Of a stretch of DNA of 58,846 bases, positions 7,925 to 15,365 are shown in pieces. Each line of letters begins with the position of its first letter. Position 1 is the first letter of the stretch. Source of the stretch: Oscillospiraceae bacterium (GTDB lineage Bacteria > Bacillota > Clostridia > Oscillospirales > Oscillospiraceae). The DNA lies in NCBI GenBank assembly GCA_017409205.1, contig JAFQTF010000004.1, positions 1-58,846 on the forward strand, read 5' to 3'. Both the position numbers and the translations under genes were made by a program. Under the pieces are notes generated by a model that was given only the letters and a program-made list of their open reading frames with translations, made no database searches and had not been told where the DNA came from.

Positions 7925-9445
7925 TTAAGCACCTCCTTTCAGTCTCTTGACGACCTTCTTGGCTACGGTATCGCCCATGATATAGGCGCAGCTGTAGCCG
8001 TCGCCCCGGATGTAGTGACCGCCGCAGAAGTTCAGGCCGGGAATGGCATAGTCAGCCTTTTCACCGGCAATACGGGCCATCAGGTTGTCCCAGCCGGAGA
8101 GCTTGTAGCCGTAAATGGTGCCCTCAGGGGTGCCCAGATAGCGGGCGAAAGTAACGGGCGTGGCCACGCTGATCTCCTCGATATGGGGCATGATGGAGAT
8201 GCCAAGAACCTTTTCCGCATCCTCAATGTACTTCTTTGCCAGATCGTTTTTGTACTTCTTGTAATCCTGGGGCTTCAGATCCTTGGGAACATCATGACCA
8301 AAGATCGGCATGGTGAAGAACAGGGTGCAGGTACCTTCGGGAGAAGAATCGGGGATGACATTGTTCAGGCAATTGACGATGTACAGGCCGTCCTCTGCAC
8401 GGGTATCATGCTGAACTCTGGGATTGGGATGACCCATGATAAATACGGTATAATCCTCCAGTCCCAGCTCTTCCGCGGTGCAGTCCAGACCCAGATAAAT
8501 GGTCACGACAGAAATGCCGAATTCCCGGGCATTTGCCAGTTTCAGATTCTGCTCGGGAATCTTGTCCAGCTGGCTCATGTTGAAGACGTTGTGGGGGATG
8601 ACATTGGAGATCACTTCTTTGGAATAGAGCTTCTCTTCGTTGGCAACCACGCCTGCCACGCTGCCATCGTCGTTGTACAGGAATTGAGTAACTTCGCTGT
8701 TGTACCAGACCTCGCCGCCGTGCTTCTGGATCACGTCGATCAGGGACAGGGAAAGCTCATGACTGCGGTGCTTGGGCATAGCGGCACCATCCACCATATA
8801 GCCATAGAGCATATTCAGGAAGTGCATGGCATTCAGTTCATCCGTGGGAACGCCCAAATAGCCCCAGTAGGTGCAGATGATATTCTGTGCCTTTTCGGGA
8901 ATGCCGCAGGCAGTCATGACCTGCTCCACACTGTGGCCGGCGGTACGCATGAAATCGGAATGCTTCAGGAGCATGACCAGACCGTTGGGGTTGCCTTTGG
9001 TGGCATAGATGTAATCGATGGCGGCATCAATTTTGGGTTTCAGGTCCACGAACTTACGGACACTGGCTTTACTTCCGGGAACAGCGGCATCCACGCTGTT
9101 GCAGAAGTCTTCAATTCCGGCTTCCAGACGAACATCGTAGCCATTTTCCCCCTTGACGATGGCACGGAACAGATGACCTGTTTCATAGCACCAGTTGGGC
9201 TTTGCACCCAAATCATCAAAGACCTTATAGACAAGGTCTGGCTTGTCAGCGGTACCCACGCTGCACAGTTCGTGCAGGGAAGGCTCAAACTCAAAGCGGC
9301 CTCTGCGGAAGCTGGTGGCACAACCGCCGGGGATATTGTGCTTTTCCAGAAGCAGTGTTTTCAGTCCGGCTTTCGCGGTGTTGGCGGCAGCTGCCAGTCC
9401 ACCATTACCGGCACCCACCACAATGACATCGAAATGCTTATCCAT
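7925..9445 (-). CDS. Phytoene-desaturase/retinol-saturase-like FAD oxidoreductase
   Basis: A 506-residue flavoprotein of the CrtI/phytoene dehydrogenase superfamily. It has an N-terminal Rossmann motif VVGAGNGGLAAA (glycines 11, 13, 16), then LLEKHNIPGGCATSF, and a C-terminal NFCGGHYIRGDGYSCAYIMGD block for FAD. There are no carotenoid genes nearby, so carotenoid synthesis is unlikely. In anaerobes such proteins more often reduce isolated or conjugated double bonds in lipids, steroids or xenobiotics. The coupled NAD(P)H-FAD-2Fe-2S reductase downstream fits a reductive role. An operator for the divergent GntR regulator lies just before its ribosome-binding site. Confidence 0.82.
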   Translation of the reverse strand: MDKHFDVIVVGAGNGGLAAAANTAKAGLKTLLLEKHNIPGGCATSFRRGRFEFEPSLHELCSVGTADKPDLVYKVFDDLGAKPNWCYETGHLFRAIVKGENGYDVRLEAGIEDFCNSVDAAVPGSKASVRKFVDLKPKIDAAIDYIYATKGNPNGLVMLLKHSDFMRTAGHSVEQVMTACGIPEKAQNIICTYWGYLGVPTDELNAMHFLNMLYGYMVDGAAMPKHRSHELSLSLIDVIQKHGGEVWYNSEVTQFLYNDDGSVAGVVANEEKLYSKEVISNVIPHNVFNMSQLDKIPEQNLKLANAREFGISVVTIYLGLDCTAEELGLEDYTVFIMGHPNPRVQHDTRAEDGLYIVNCLNNVIPDSSPEGTCTLFFTMPIFGHDVPKDLKPQDYKKYKNDLAKKYIEDAEKVLGISIMPHIEEISVATPVTFARYLGTPEGTIYGYKLSGWDNLMARIAGEKADYAIPGLNFCGGHYIRGDGYSCAYIMGDTVAKKVVKRLKGGA

Positions 9446-9460
9446 ATGGTTCCTCCTTTT

Positions 9461-9473
9461 CTGGTAATACCAG
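9461..9473. promoter_or_regulatory. GntR operator 1 (in the leader of the CrtI-like gene)
   Basis: CTGGTAATACCAG, a perfect palindrome around a central base. It is identical to 9601-9613. It fits the TGGT-N3-ACCA pattern known for FadR-subfamily GntR regulators and sits between the predicted start of transcription and the ribosome-binding site, where a bound repressor would block elongation. Confidence 0.75.
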
Positions 9474-9488
9474 TAGATTTCTAACTAT

Positions 9489-9517
9489 AGAATAACATTT
9501 GGTGGTATATATTTCAA
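9489..9517 (-). promoter_or_regulatory. Promoter of the CrtI-like/reductase operon
   Basis: On the minus strand TTGAAA (9512-9517), a 17-base spacer and TATTCT (9489-9494). The predicted transcript start near 9482 lies about ten bases ahead of operator 1. Confidence 0.6.
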
Positions 9518-9600
9518 GAATTCATCAAAAAATCAGCGTTATTTGGAAAATTACAGTTGCATATTTGATGGAAATCCCGTAAGATAGGATTAACTGGTCA

Positions 9601-9613
9601 CTGGTAATACCAG
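9601..9613. promoter_or_regulatory. GntR operator 2 (before the regulator gene)
   Basis: The same 13-bp palindrome CTGGTAATACCAG, with an extra half-site AACTGGT directly upstream (9592-9598). It lies nine bases before the GGAGGT site of the regulator gene, which suggests autoregulation. Confidence 0.75.
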
Positions 9614-9633
9614 TTAACATTGGAGGTAGTCCT

Positions 9634-10338
9634 ATGGGTTTTGCAAAAATAACCAATGTATCTTTAACAGAGCGATTTGTGCAGCAGGTTGAGAATATGA
9701 TCCTGTCCGGCGAATTGGCAGTGGGAGAAAAACTTCCCTCGGCCAGAGACTTATGTATCAAAATGGGAATCAGCCGCCCGGTGGTTTCCGCGGGACTAAT
9801 TGAACTGGAAAAGCTGGGATTCGTGGAGATCCTGCCGAGAAAAGGAGCCTTTGTATGTGACTACCGACGCAAAGGCACTGTGGAGACCCTGCTTGCCATT
9901 ATGCGCTACAATGGTGGTGCTATGCGCCGCAATGAAGTGGTTTCTTTGCTTCAGGTGAGGAAGTCTTTGGAAACCCTTTGTATGGAACAGGTGATCAACC
10001 ATTCTTCCGATGAGGAATTGGAGAATCTTGGTTTGTATCTGGACGCCATTGCAAAGGCAGAAAATCCGGAGAAGACTGCAGAAGCAGTGTTTGCTTTTCA
10101 CCATGAACTGGCAGTTCTCAGCGGCAATATGCTTTTGCCTCTATTATACCATTCTTTCCGGATAGAAAGCCTTTATCTGTGGACCATTTGCGGCAAGCAT
10201 TTTGGATGCAGGCAATTGTATGAAACGAAACTGTCTTTGTATCAGGCATTGCTGAATCGTGATATGGCAACAGCAACAACCGTCACAGCCGGGAGTATTC
10301 AGACGGCACTGGAGCAGCTGTCCATGTTTATATCCTGA
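9634..10338 (+). CDS. GntR-family (FadR-like) transcriptional regulator
   Basis: A 234-residue regulator. The N-terminal winged helix is typical GntR: GELAVGEKLPSARDLCIKMGISRPVVSAGLIELEKLGFVE in outline. The C-terminal part is an all-helical ligand-binding domain of the FadR/FCD kind, though its metal-binding histidines are not clear to me. The gene diverges from the CrtI-like/reductase operon, and both units carry the same 13-bp palindrome, so this protein most likely represses both until a substrate of the oxidoreductase binds. The start follows GGAGGT with good spacing. Confidence 0.88.
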   Translation: MGFAKITNVSLTERFVQQVENMILSGELAVGEKLPSARDLCIKMGISRPVVSAGLIELEKLGFVEILPRKGAFVCDYRRKGTVETLLAIMRYNGGAMRRNEVVSLLQVRKSLETLCMEQVINHSSDEELENLGLYLDAIAKAENPEKTAEAVFAFHHELAVLSGNMLLPLLYHSFRIESLYLWTICGKHFGCRQLYETKLSLYQALLNRDMATATTVTAGSIQTALEQLSMFIS

Positions 10339-10912
10339 AAAATGATTTAAACCGGAGCAACTGGTTTCAGATCACAGGTTGAACAGATATTCTTCTGTAA
10401 TGCAACCAATTTTGAATAACTATTTTGTGGTATATCCAATAGCGGTAGTGTTGTTGTGGAGGCAGGCCTCAAACCTACCTTGGTGAAATAACGAATGCAA
10501 CGCTCAGCGATTTTGCGTTGCATTTTCCTCTCGGCGCGGCTTGGCGCAGCGAATAACGTGGTATATGCCATAAAAAGCACCAGATTTCGAAAGAAATCCG
10601 GTGCTTTTTAACTTTTTATCCCAAATCGGAGGGGTTCGAAAGTACTGTGGGGTAAATTTGGGGTTGGGTGGAAAAAACTTCGGGCAAGCTCCGAACTTTT
10701 TTGACCAAAAACAAGAAAGATACGGATGCCTATTAGAGAATGTAGAACTTTTCAGAAAGTTTGGAAAATAGTAGATTTGACCTGTAGCCTTCGAACGGGT
10801 ATTGTTCAGAGGCTGTTTTTGTTTATAGTTTAATGTATTTCATTGAATAATCCAACCATGTGATGAATGTGGTAATGAAAGGGATTACAGAAAGGTACGC
10901 GGTGATATTTTA
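10339..10912. other. Intergenic region with a bidirectional terminator, no gene
   Basis: No supportable gene. It contains a terminator (10572-10611), a weaker hairpin with a T tail (10679-10702) and a GC-rich palindromic stretch near 10500-10550. A TGTGGGGTAAATTTGGGGTT motif at 10646-10665 resembles 1138-1157 beside the tRNA scar. Such stretches are sometimes leftovers of integrase 3' ends, but here both are too short and interrupted to prove it. Confidence 0.4.
10572..10611. terminator. Bidirectional intrinsic terminator
   Basis: AAAAAGCACC...GGTGCTTTTT stem with one mismatch and loop GAAA, T run on both strands. It resembles the terminator at 12619-12655. Confidence 0.75.
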
Positions 10913-10941
10913 TTGACACATTATTCCGCGATGTATAAAAT
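10913..10941 (+). promoter_or_regulatory. Promoter of the small ORF-DUF523 unit
   Basis: TTGACA (10913-10918), a 17-base spacer and TAAAAT (10936-10941). It is followed 34 bases later by a 59-codon frame. Confidence 0.65.
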
Positions 10942-10974
10942 GGGAACTAAGAATAACAGAAGGGGTATAGTAAT

Positions 10975-11154
10975 ATGGCCGGTTTGGAATGGGCAAAGCC
11001 CAGTTCACATATAACCAGTATGAGGTATAGTGAAACTTGCCCAAAGATTAAAACGGTTTTCTCCGGTGGAAAAATACGTATTGCCTGTAAACAGTCTGCC
11101 AAAGCGACAAGCTTGGATCGAATGAGAAAAGGGGAGGATATGGCTTCATTATGA
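10975..11154 (+). CDS. Possible 59-aa protein translationally coupled to DUF523
   Basis: A start ATG nine bases after AAGGGG opens a frame of 59 codons without an internal stop. It ends in TGA overlapping the ATG of the DUF523 gene (ATGA, 11151-11154). A consensus promoter lies just upstream. The product is basic, with two cysteines, and has no signal peptide or known motif. The overlap is the usual mark of translational coupling. I do not recognise the protein; it could be a real small protein or a leader peptide. Confidence is limited because codon use is ordinary. Confidence 0.4.
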   Translation: MAGLEWAKPSSHITSMRYSETCPKIKTVFSGGKIRIACKQSAKATSLDRMRKGEDMASL

Positions 11155-11567
11155 AAGTTTGCGTTAGCGCATGCCTTCTTGGCGAGAACTGTAAATACAA
11201 CGGCGGGAACAATTTCAATCCTGCTGTGGCGGAATATGTGAAAGGCATGGATATTATGCCGATATGCCCGGAAATGCTGGCCGGGATGGGCTGCCCAAGA
11301 ACACCCATTGAGATCGTTGATGGGGTGCTGATGGATCGCAACGGAAACAATGTGGATGCCGCCCTGCGGGAGGCGGTGGCGAAGACCATGGAGACGATCC
11401 GGAAGGAAGATATCCGGTGTGCGGTCCTGCAGTCCAGAAGCCCCACCTGCGGTGTGAATCAGATCTATGACGGTAGCTTTTCCGGAAGGTTAATTCCCGG
11501 CTCCGGTGTGCTGGCCCAGGTGTTGATGGATGAGGGATATCAGGTAATTGATGCGGAAGATATATAG
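11151..11567 (+). CDS. DUF523 family protein
   Basis: A 138-residue protein beginning MKVCVSACLLGENCKYNGG, the hallmark of DUF523, with ICPEMLAGMGCPR and SRSPTCG further on. Several conserved cysteines suggest a metal or iron-sulfur site, but no reaction has been proved to my knowledge. The length is typical for the stand-alone domain. Its own ribosome-binding site (GGGGAGGA) is 12 bases away, rather far, so coupling to the overlapping 59-codon frame may help initiation. An ADP-ribosylglycohydrolase gene follows after 232 bases. Confidence 0.9.
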   Translation: MKVCVSACLLGENCKYNGGNNFNPAVAEYVKGMDIMPICPEMLAGMGCPRTPIEIVDGVLMDRNGNNVDAALREAVAKTMETIRKEDIRCAVLQSRSPTCGVNQIYDGSFSGRLIPGSGVLAQVLMDEGYQVIDAEDI

Positions 11568-11799
11568 GCGGGCGTTTGGAATATCCGTTGAGACGGTCAG
11601 AAAGGGTAGTGCCAATATGCACGCAGATGCCATTATCGACCCGGCCGGCGCCTGTTCCGGGGCAGCAGGCTGGAAGAAGCGCATGGATGAAGCGTTCAGA
11701 AAGCGAGGGGGATAATGTGTTCGAACACATTGTCCTGAAAGGAAAGATCATTGCCCGGCCCCGCAGGCAACCGGCGATGCGGCGAAAAGGAGGATTATT

Positions 11800-12600
11800 A
11801 TGTACGGAGCGATTTTAGGCGATATCATCGGCAGTCCCTACGAATTTGACCGGAGCGACAAGACCAAGGACTTTCCTCTGTTCTCCGGACGTTCTGAATT
11901 TACAGACGATACCGTGATGACCATTGCAGTGGCAGATGCCTTTCTGTCGGTTCAGCCGGAAATGGAAGATGATGTCATCCGGCAGCAGGTGGCTATGAAG
12001 ATGCAGAAATTCGGCCGTCTGTATCCCTATGCCGGTTATGGCGGACGGTTCCGCCGGTGGCTTCGGGATCAGCATCCGGAGCCGTACAACAGCTGGGGCA
12101 ATGGCTCTGCCATGCGTGTTTCCTCTGTTGGATGGCTCTATGATGATCTGAAACAGGTGCGCCGGATGGCCCGGCTGTCTGCAGAAGTGACCCACAACCA
12201 CCCCGAGGGCATCAAGGGTGCCGAAGCAACGGCATCCGCCATCTTCCTGGCCAGAACCGGCAGTACCAAGGCAGAGATCAAGGCTTACATCGAGGACAAC
12301 TTCCATTACGATTTGAGCCGTACCTGCGACGAGATCCGTCCCGGTTATTATCATGTAGAATCCTGTCAGGAAACCGTTCCGGAAGCCATCACATCATTCC
12401 TGGAAGGGGAATCCTTCGAGGATGTGATCCGTACAGCGGTGTCCCTGGGCGGTGACTGCGATACATTAACCTGTATCGCCGGTTCTATGGCAGAAGCATA
12501 CTATGGCGTTCCGGAGGAACTGAAGGCAGAGTGCCGAAGAAGACTGCCGGAAGATCTGCTGGAAGTGCTTATGCAATTTGATGCCCGGCTGCTTTCCTGA
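11800..12600 (+). CDS. ADP-ribosylglycohydrolase family protein (DraG-like)
   Basis: A 266-residue protein of the ADP-ribosylglycohydrolase fold, which removes ADP-ribose from modified proteins or small molecules using a two-Mg site. Metal ligands are visible in MYGAILGDIIGSPYEF, FTDDTVMTIA and GGDCDTLTCIAGSMAEAYYG. Length is normal for the minimal domain. AAAAGGAGGATT precedes the ATG. No ADP-ribosyltransferase partner is seen nearby, so a general repair or NAD-metabolism role is as likely as a defined regulatory pair. A strong bidirectional terminator follows. Confidence 0.9.
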   Translation: MYGAILGDIIGSPYEFDRSDKTKDFPLFSGRSEFTDDTVMTIAVADAFLSVQPEMEDDVIRQQVAMKMQKFGRLYPYAGYGGRFRRWLRDQHPEPYNSWGNGSAMRVSSVGWLYDDLKQVRRMARLSAEVTHNHPEGIKGAEATASAIFLARTGSTKAEIKAYIEDNFHYDLSRTCDEIRPGYYHVESCQETVPEAITSFLEGESFEDVIRTAVSLGGDCDTLTCIAGSMAEAYYGVPEELKAECRRRLPEDLLEVLMQFDARLLS

Positions 12601-12618
12601 CATATACAGTTCCAATAA

Positions 12619-12659
12619 AAAAGCACCGGATTCCTTGCAGGAATCCGGTGCTTTTCTGA
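12619..12659. terminator. Bidirectional terminator between DraG-like and clostripain genes
   Basis: A 16-bp perfect stem (AAAAGCACCGGATTCC / GGAATCCGGTGCTTTT) with loop TTGCA serves both converging genes. Confidence 0.85.
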
Positions 12660-12681
12660 CTGCATTGCAGGTCTGAAAATA

Positions 12682-15123
12682 TCAGGGGGCAGGGGGCGTC
12701 CAATACTGCTGATTGTAAATATCCGTGAACAGATAGGTCAGGCTGGCAGCTGCCTCATCAACATATACATCGCTGATCTCCAGTTCTCCGTCCACCACCA
12801 GCTGATCGCCCAGCATATAGCTGTTCAGATATTCGCCATCATAGCTGTAGTAATCGCAGACAAAATCGATCACATCGCCGTCTGTGACAGCATCCATGGT
12901 CTTGGCAACGGTCTGCGTTTCGCCGTCCTTGTAGATCCGACGCACACCAACTACGCTGCCGAAGGGATCGGCATCGGTAAACTCCACCACCAGTTCTGCC
13001 CGTTCGCCATTATAGAGCACAGGGATCCGTCCGGTAATGCTGTAATGGGTGCCATCGTCTACAGTGGACTCGTGATAATAGGCAACAGGCTGCTGGTTCA
13101 CGGCGAGCCAGGTGGTTTCTGCCGGAGCCAGAAGATTGCCGTAGTCATCAAAATCATAAACAGTATCCATACCCATGTCGATGAAGCCCATGCCGTCATC
13201 GTAGAACAGGTTGGTGTGGAGCGTCTGCACCAGTGCCCACTGATTTTCCGGCAGGGAAATACAGCCGTTGTCCCAAACCAGAGAAGCTGCATCAAAGCGG
13301 TTTGCACGCAGATAATCCAGCATCTGCCCATCGTCCATGGCGCGGTCGCTCAGGAAACCGGTGTTGCTGCCGGTCAGCCCGGAAATGCTGCTGAAATCAC
13401 CGCCCAGGAAGCTGCCCAGCAGCTGCTCCATCATATCCGTGCTGCCATAGGAGTTGCTTCCGCCGCCCATCATATCCATCAGAGAGGGCAGGGGAGAGGC
13501 GGTGCCGCCGGAGGCTGCCTGACCGCTGACCTCCATACTGGCAAAGACCTGGATACAGCGGACATATTCTTCATCCATGCCGATCTGTGCATAGGTATTC
13601 ACAGCATCGTCTACTAGAGAGGCCTTGCGGAAGGGGAAATAAATGGAGAGACCGTAGGAATTGGTCATATTGGAGGAGGTGCGGTTGTATTTTACAGCAC
13701 TCAGCAGAGCATCTGCCAGTTTATCACCTTCCGGGGTGTCCATATTCCTGGCCAGGTGTACCAGATCCACCTGATCGATGCGGCTGGAGGCGCCGAATTC
13801 CCGGCTGCCGCTGCGGGCATTGGATACCCGGGCATAATCCTCATTGCGGATCAGATCGCAGGTGGTGGCGGAGAAATCTGCAAGAGCATCCGGAATGGTC
13901 AGTTCTGCCTCTGCCAGATCCACGATGGAAAGGGTGGTGGACTGACCGGGGGTCTTTTTGGCACAGGTGTCCACGAAGTCATCAATGATCTCCCGGCCAA
14001 TTTCCAGGGTGGACAGGGAAGTGTTGTCGGAGAGACTGGTGAGCCAGTTGGTATAGTACCAACCGATGCCGGGCTCCGTTTCCTCGCTGGCAATGAGATA
14101 GTCGGCGTGTTTTGCAAGCATCAGGGCGGTCTCGGTGGTGGCCATCAGGCAGGCGTCAAAGCCCACAAAGTCGAATTTTACGCCGCCGTCAGTCAGCGCC
14201 TGATCGATCTCGGCCAGATCCATGGAGCCGGAGGAGGCGAACTTTTCATCGTAGCCATAGCCGCTGACGGAACCGCCGCCGTGATCCCAGAAGATCAGGG
14301 CCTGCCGGTTGGCAGGGTACTTTTTGGCACACCAGCGGATAAAGGAGGACAGGGTGTCCGGATCCGTCATGGGTTTGTTGCCCACATCATCATCCAGGCA
14401 GACCATGCCGTCATTTCTGACCTGCCAGATCTGGTTGGTGCGGCTGCTGAGGGCATTGTTCTGCCATTGCTTGCAGCCTCCGGAGTAGACAATAAGATTG
14501 ATCTTGTCACTCAGGGTGGCATCCAGCATTTCCTGCAGATCAGAGGTGGCCATGCGGCTGCGGGATTCCAGGTCGGTGCCGCAGAGATAGACCATGATGG
14601 TCATCTCGTCCCGGCCTTTGCCCAGAATTTCGGTGTATTTTTCCCGGGCACCGTCTGCAACGGAGGTATCCAGGGAACCGGCGTTGCTGCCGCTGTCCCA
14701 TCCGGTGGATACGGATCCGCCTCCCAGACCGCCCAGCAGGGATTCCCAGTCAGCGGAGGAAACGGTTTGCCCATAGGACTGGCTGTAGCCGCCCTGGGGG
14801 GTATAGTCAGGGATATTGTAATCCGCCGGCGTGCCGGGATCTCCCAGCAGGCTGGTCAGTCCGCCACCGCCGCCCAGAAGAAGCACCAGCAGCAAAATAA
14901 TGAGCTTGGGAAAGCCACCGCCGGAACGGGTGGTGCGGCCGCTGCTCTGCCGCGCGGGCCGGAAAGAGCCGGCGCCGGGGCGCTTGCCGCTGCCGCCGCT
15001 GATGCCCTGCCCCCGGCCTGCGCTGCCTACCGGGCCGGTGCCCAGCCCGCTTCCCCGGCGGCGGATGGGTTTTCCGGCGCCGGATATGTTTTTCTGACGT
15101 CCTCTGGGTCTGTTGGGTGCCAT
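12682..15123 (-). CDS. Clostripain-family (C11) cysteine peptidase, membrane-anchored
   Basis: An 813-residue protein. Residues 1-70 are rich in Gly, Arg and Ser and very basic. Residues about 72-88 form one membrane helix, and the remainder should be outside the cell. The peptidase C11 core begins at EMTIMVYLCGTDLESRS; the catalytic dyad is predicted as His281 in FWDHGGG and Cys325 in FDACLM. C11 enzymes cleave after Arg/Lys and self-activate. The last 200 residues form a C-terminal domain of unknown role with repeated acidic motifs. A low-complexity basic tail on the cytoplasmic side is unusual for a secreted protease. Single gene with its own promoter. Confidence 0.88.
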   Translation of the reverse strand: MAPNRPRGRQKNISGAGKPIRRRGSGLGTGPVGSAGRGQGISGGSGKRPGAGSFRPARQSSGRTTRSGGGFPKLIILLLVLLLGGGGGLTSLLGDPGTPADYNIPDYTPQGGYSQSYGQTVSSADWESLLGGLGGGSVSTGWDSGSNAGSLDTSVADGAREKYTEILGKGRDEMTIMVYLCGTDLESRSRMATSDLQEMLDATLSDKINLIVYSGGCKQWQNNALSSRTNQIWQVRNDGMVCLDDDVGNKPMTDPDTLSSFIRWCAKKYPANRQALIFWDHGGGSVSGYGYDEKFASSGSMDLAEIDQALTDGGVKFDFVGFDACLMATTETALMLAKHADYLIASEETEPGIGWYYTNWLTSLSDNTSLSTLEIGREIIDDFVDTCAKKTPGQSTTLSIVDLAEAELTIPDALADFSATTCDLIRNEDYARVSNARSGSREFGASSRIDQVDLVHLARNMDTPEGDKLADALLSAVKYNRTSSNMTNSYGLSIYFPFRKASLVDDAVNTYAQIGMDEEYVRCIQVFASMEVSGQAASGGTASPLPSLMDMMGGGSNSYGSTDMMEQLLGSFLGGDFSSISGLTGSNTGFLSDRAMDDGQMLDYLRANRFDAASLVWDNGCISLPENQWALVQTLHTNLFYDDGMGFIDMGMDTVYDFDDYGNLLAPAETTWLAVNQQPVAYYHESTVDDGTHYSITGRIPVLYNGERAELVVEFTDADPFGSVVGVRRIYKDGETQTVAKTMDAVTDGDVIDFVCDYYSYDGEYLNSYMLGDQLVVDGELEISDVYVDEAAASLTYLFTDIYNQQYWTPPAP

Positions 15124-15156
15124 GATGTAGCCTCCTGTAGTATACGGATTTTTATC

Positions 15157-15186
15157 AGTATATCATATTTCTTTTACCGGAGGCAA
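15157..15186 (-). promoter_or_regulatory. Promoter of the clostripain gene
   Basis: On the minus strand TTGCCT (15181-15186), an 18-base spacer and TATACT (15157-15162), followed by AGGAGG before the ATG. Confidence 0.55.
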
Positions 15187-15300
15187 GATACTGCCGAAAA
15201 AAACAGAATTCTGCGGCTGCCGGATAAAGTTGTGTGCAATTGTTTGCTATTTGCACAAAATCAGGAGAAATACCCGGAAAAATTCCGGCAGCTGTATTTA

Positions 15301-15329
15301 TTGAAAACTTTCCGGGGAACAGGTATACT
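15301..15329 (+). promoter_or_regulatory. Promoter of the NCS2 permease gene
   Basis: TTGAAA (15301-15306), a 17-base spacer and TATACT (15324-15329). The leader is only about 30 bases, which excludes a riboswitch and sets the translation start at 15366. Confidence 0.7.
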
Positions 15330-15365
15330 GTCAGAGAATCCAAGAAAGAGAGGTTTTCATCTGCT

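Noticed and set aside
6523-7950. 475-codon plus-strand frame opposite the FAD/2Fe-2S reductase
   Set aside because: It is antisense to a gene with full cofactor motifs and has no family likeness.
10347-10580. 77-codon minus-strand frame
   Set aside because: It runs through a palindromic intergenic stretch and a terminator, without ribosome-binding site.
1138-10665. Similar GGGGT(A/T)AATTTGGGGTT motifs near 1138 and 10646
   Set aside because: They could be ends of lost integrase genes, but the surrounding frames are broken and the match is too short to support an element spanning 1-10.6 kb.
11551-11715. 54-codon plus frame starting inside DUF523 and ending before the ADP-ribosylglycohydrolase gene
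   Set aside because: No good ribosome-binding site at either possible start and no known motif, so chance cannot be excluded.
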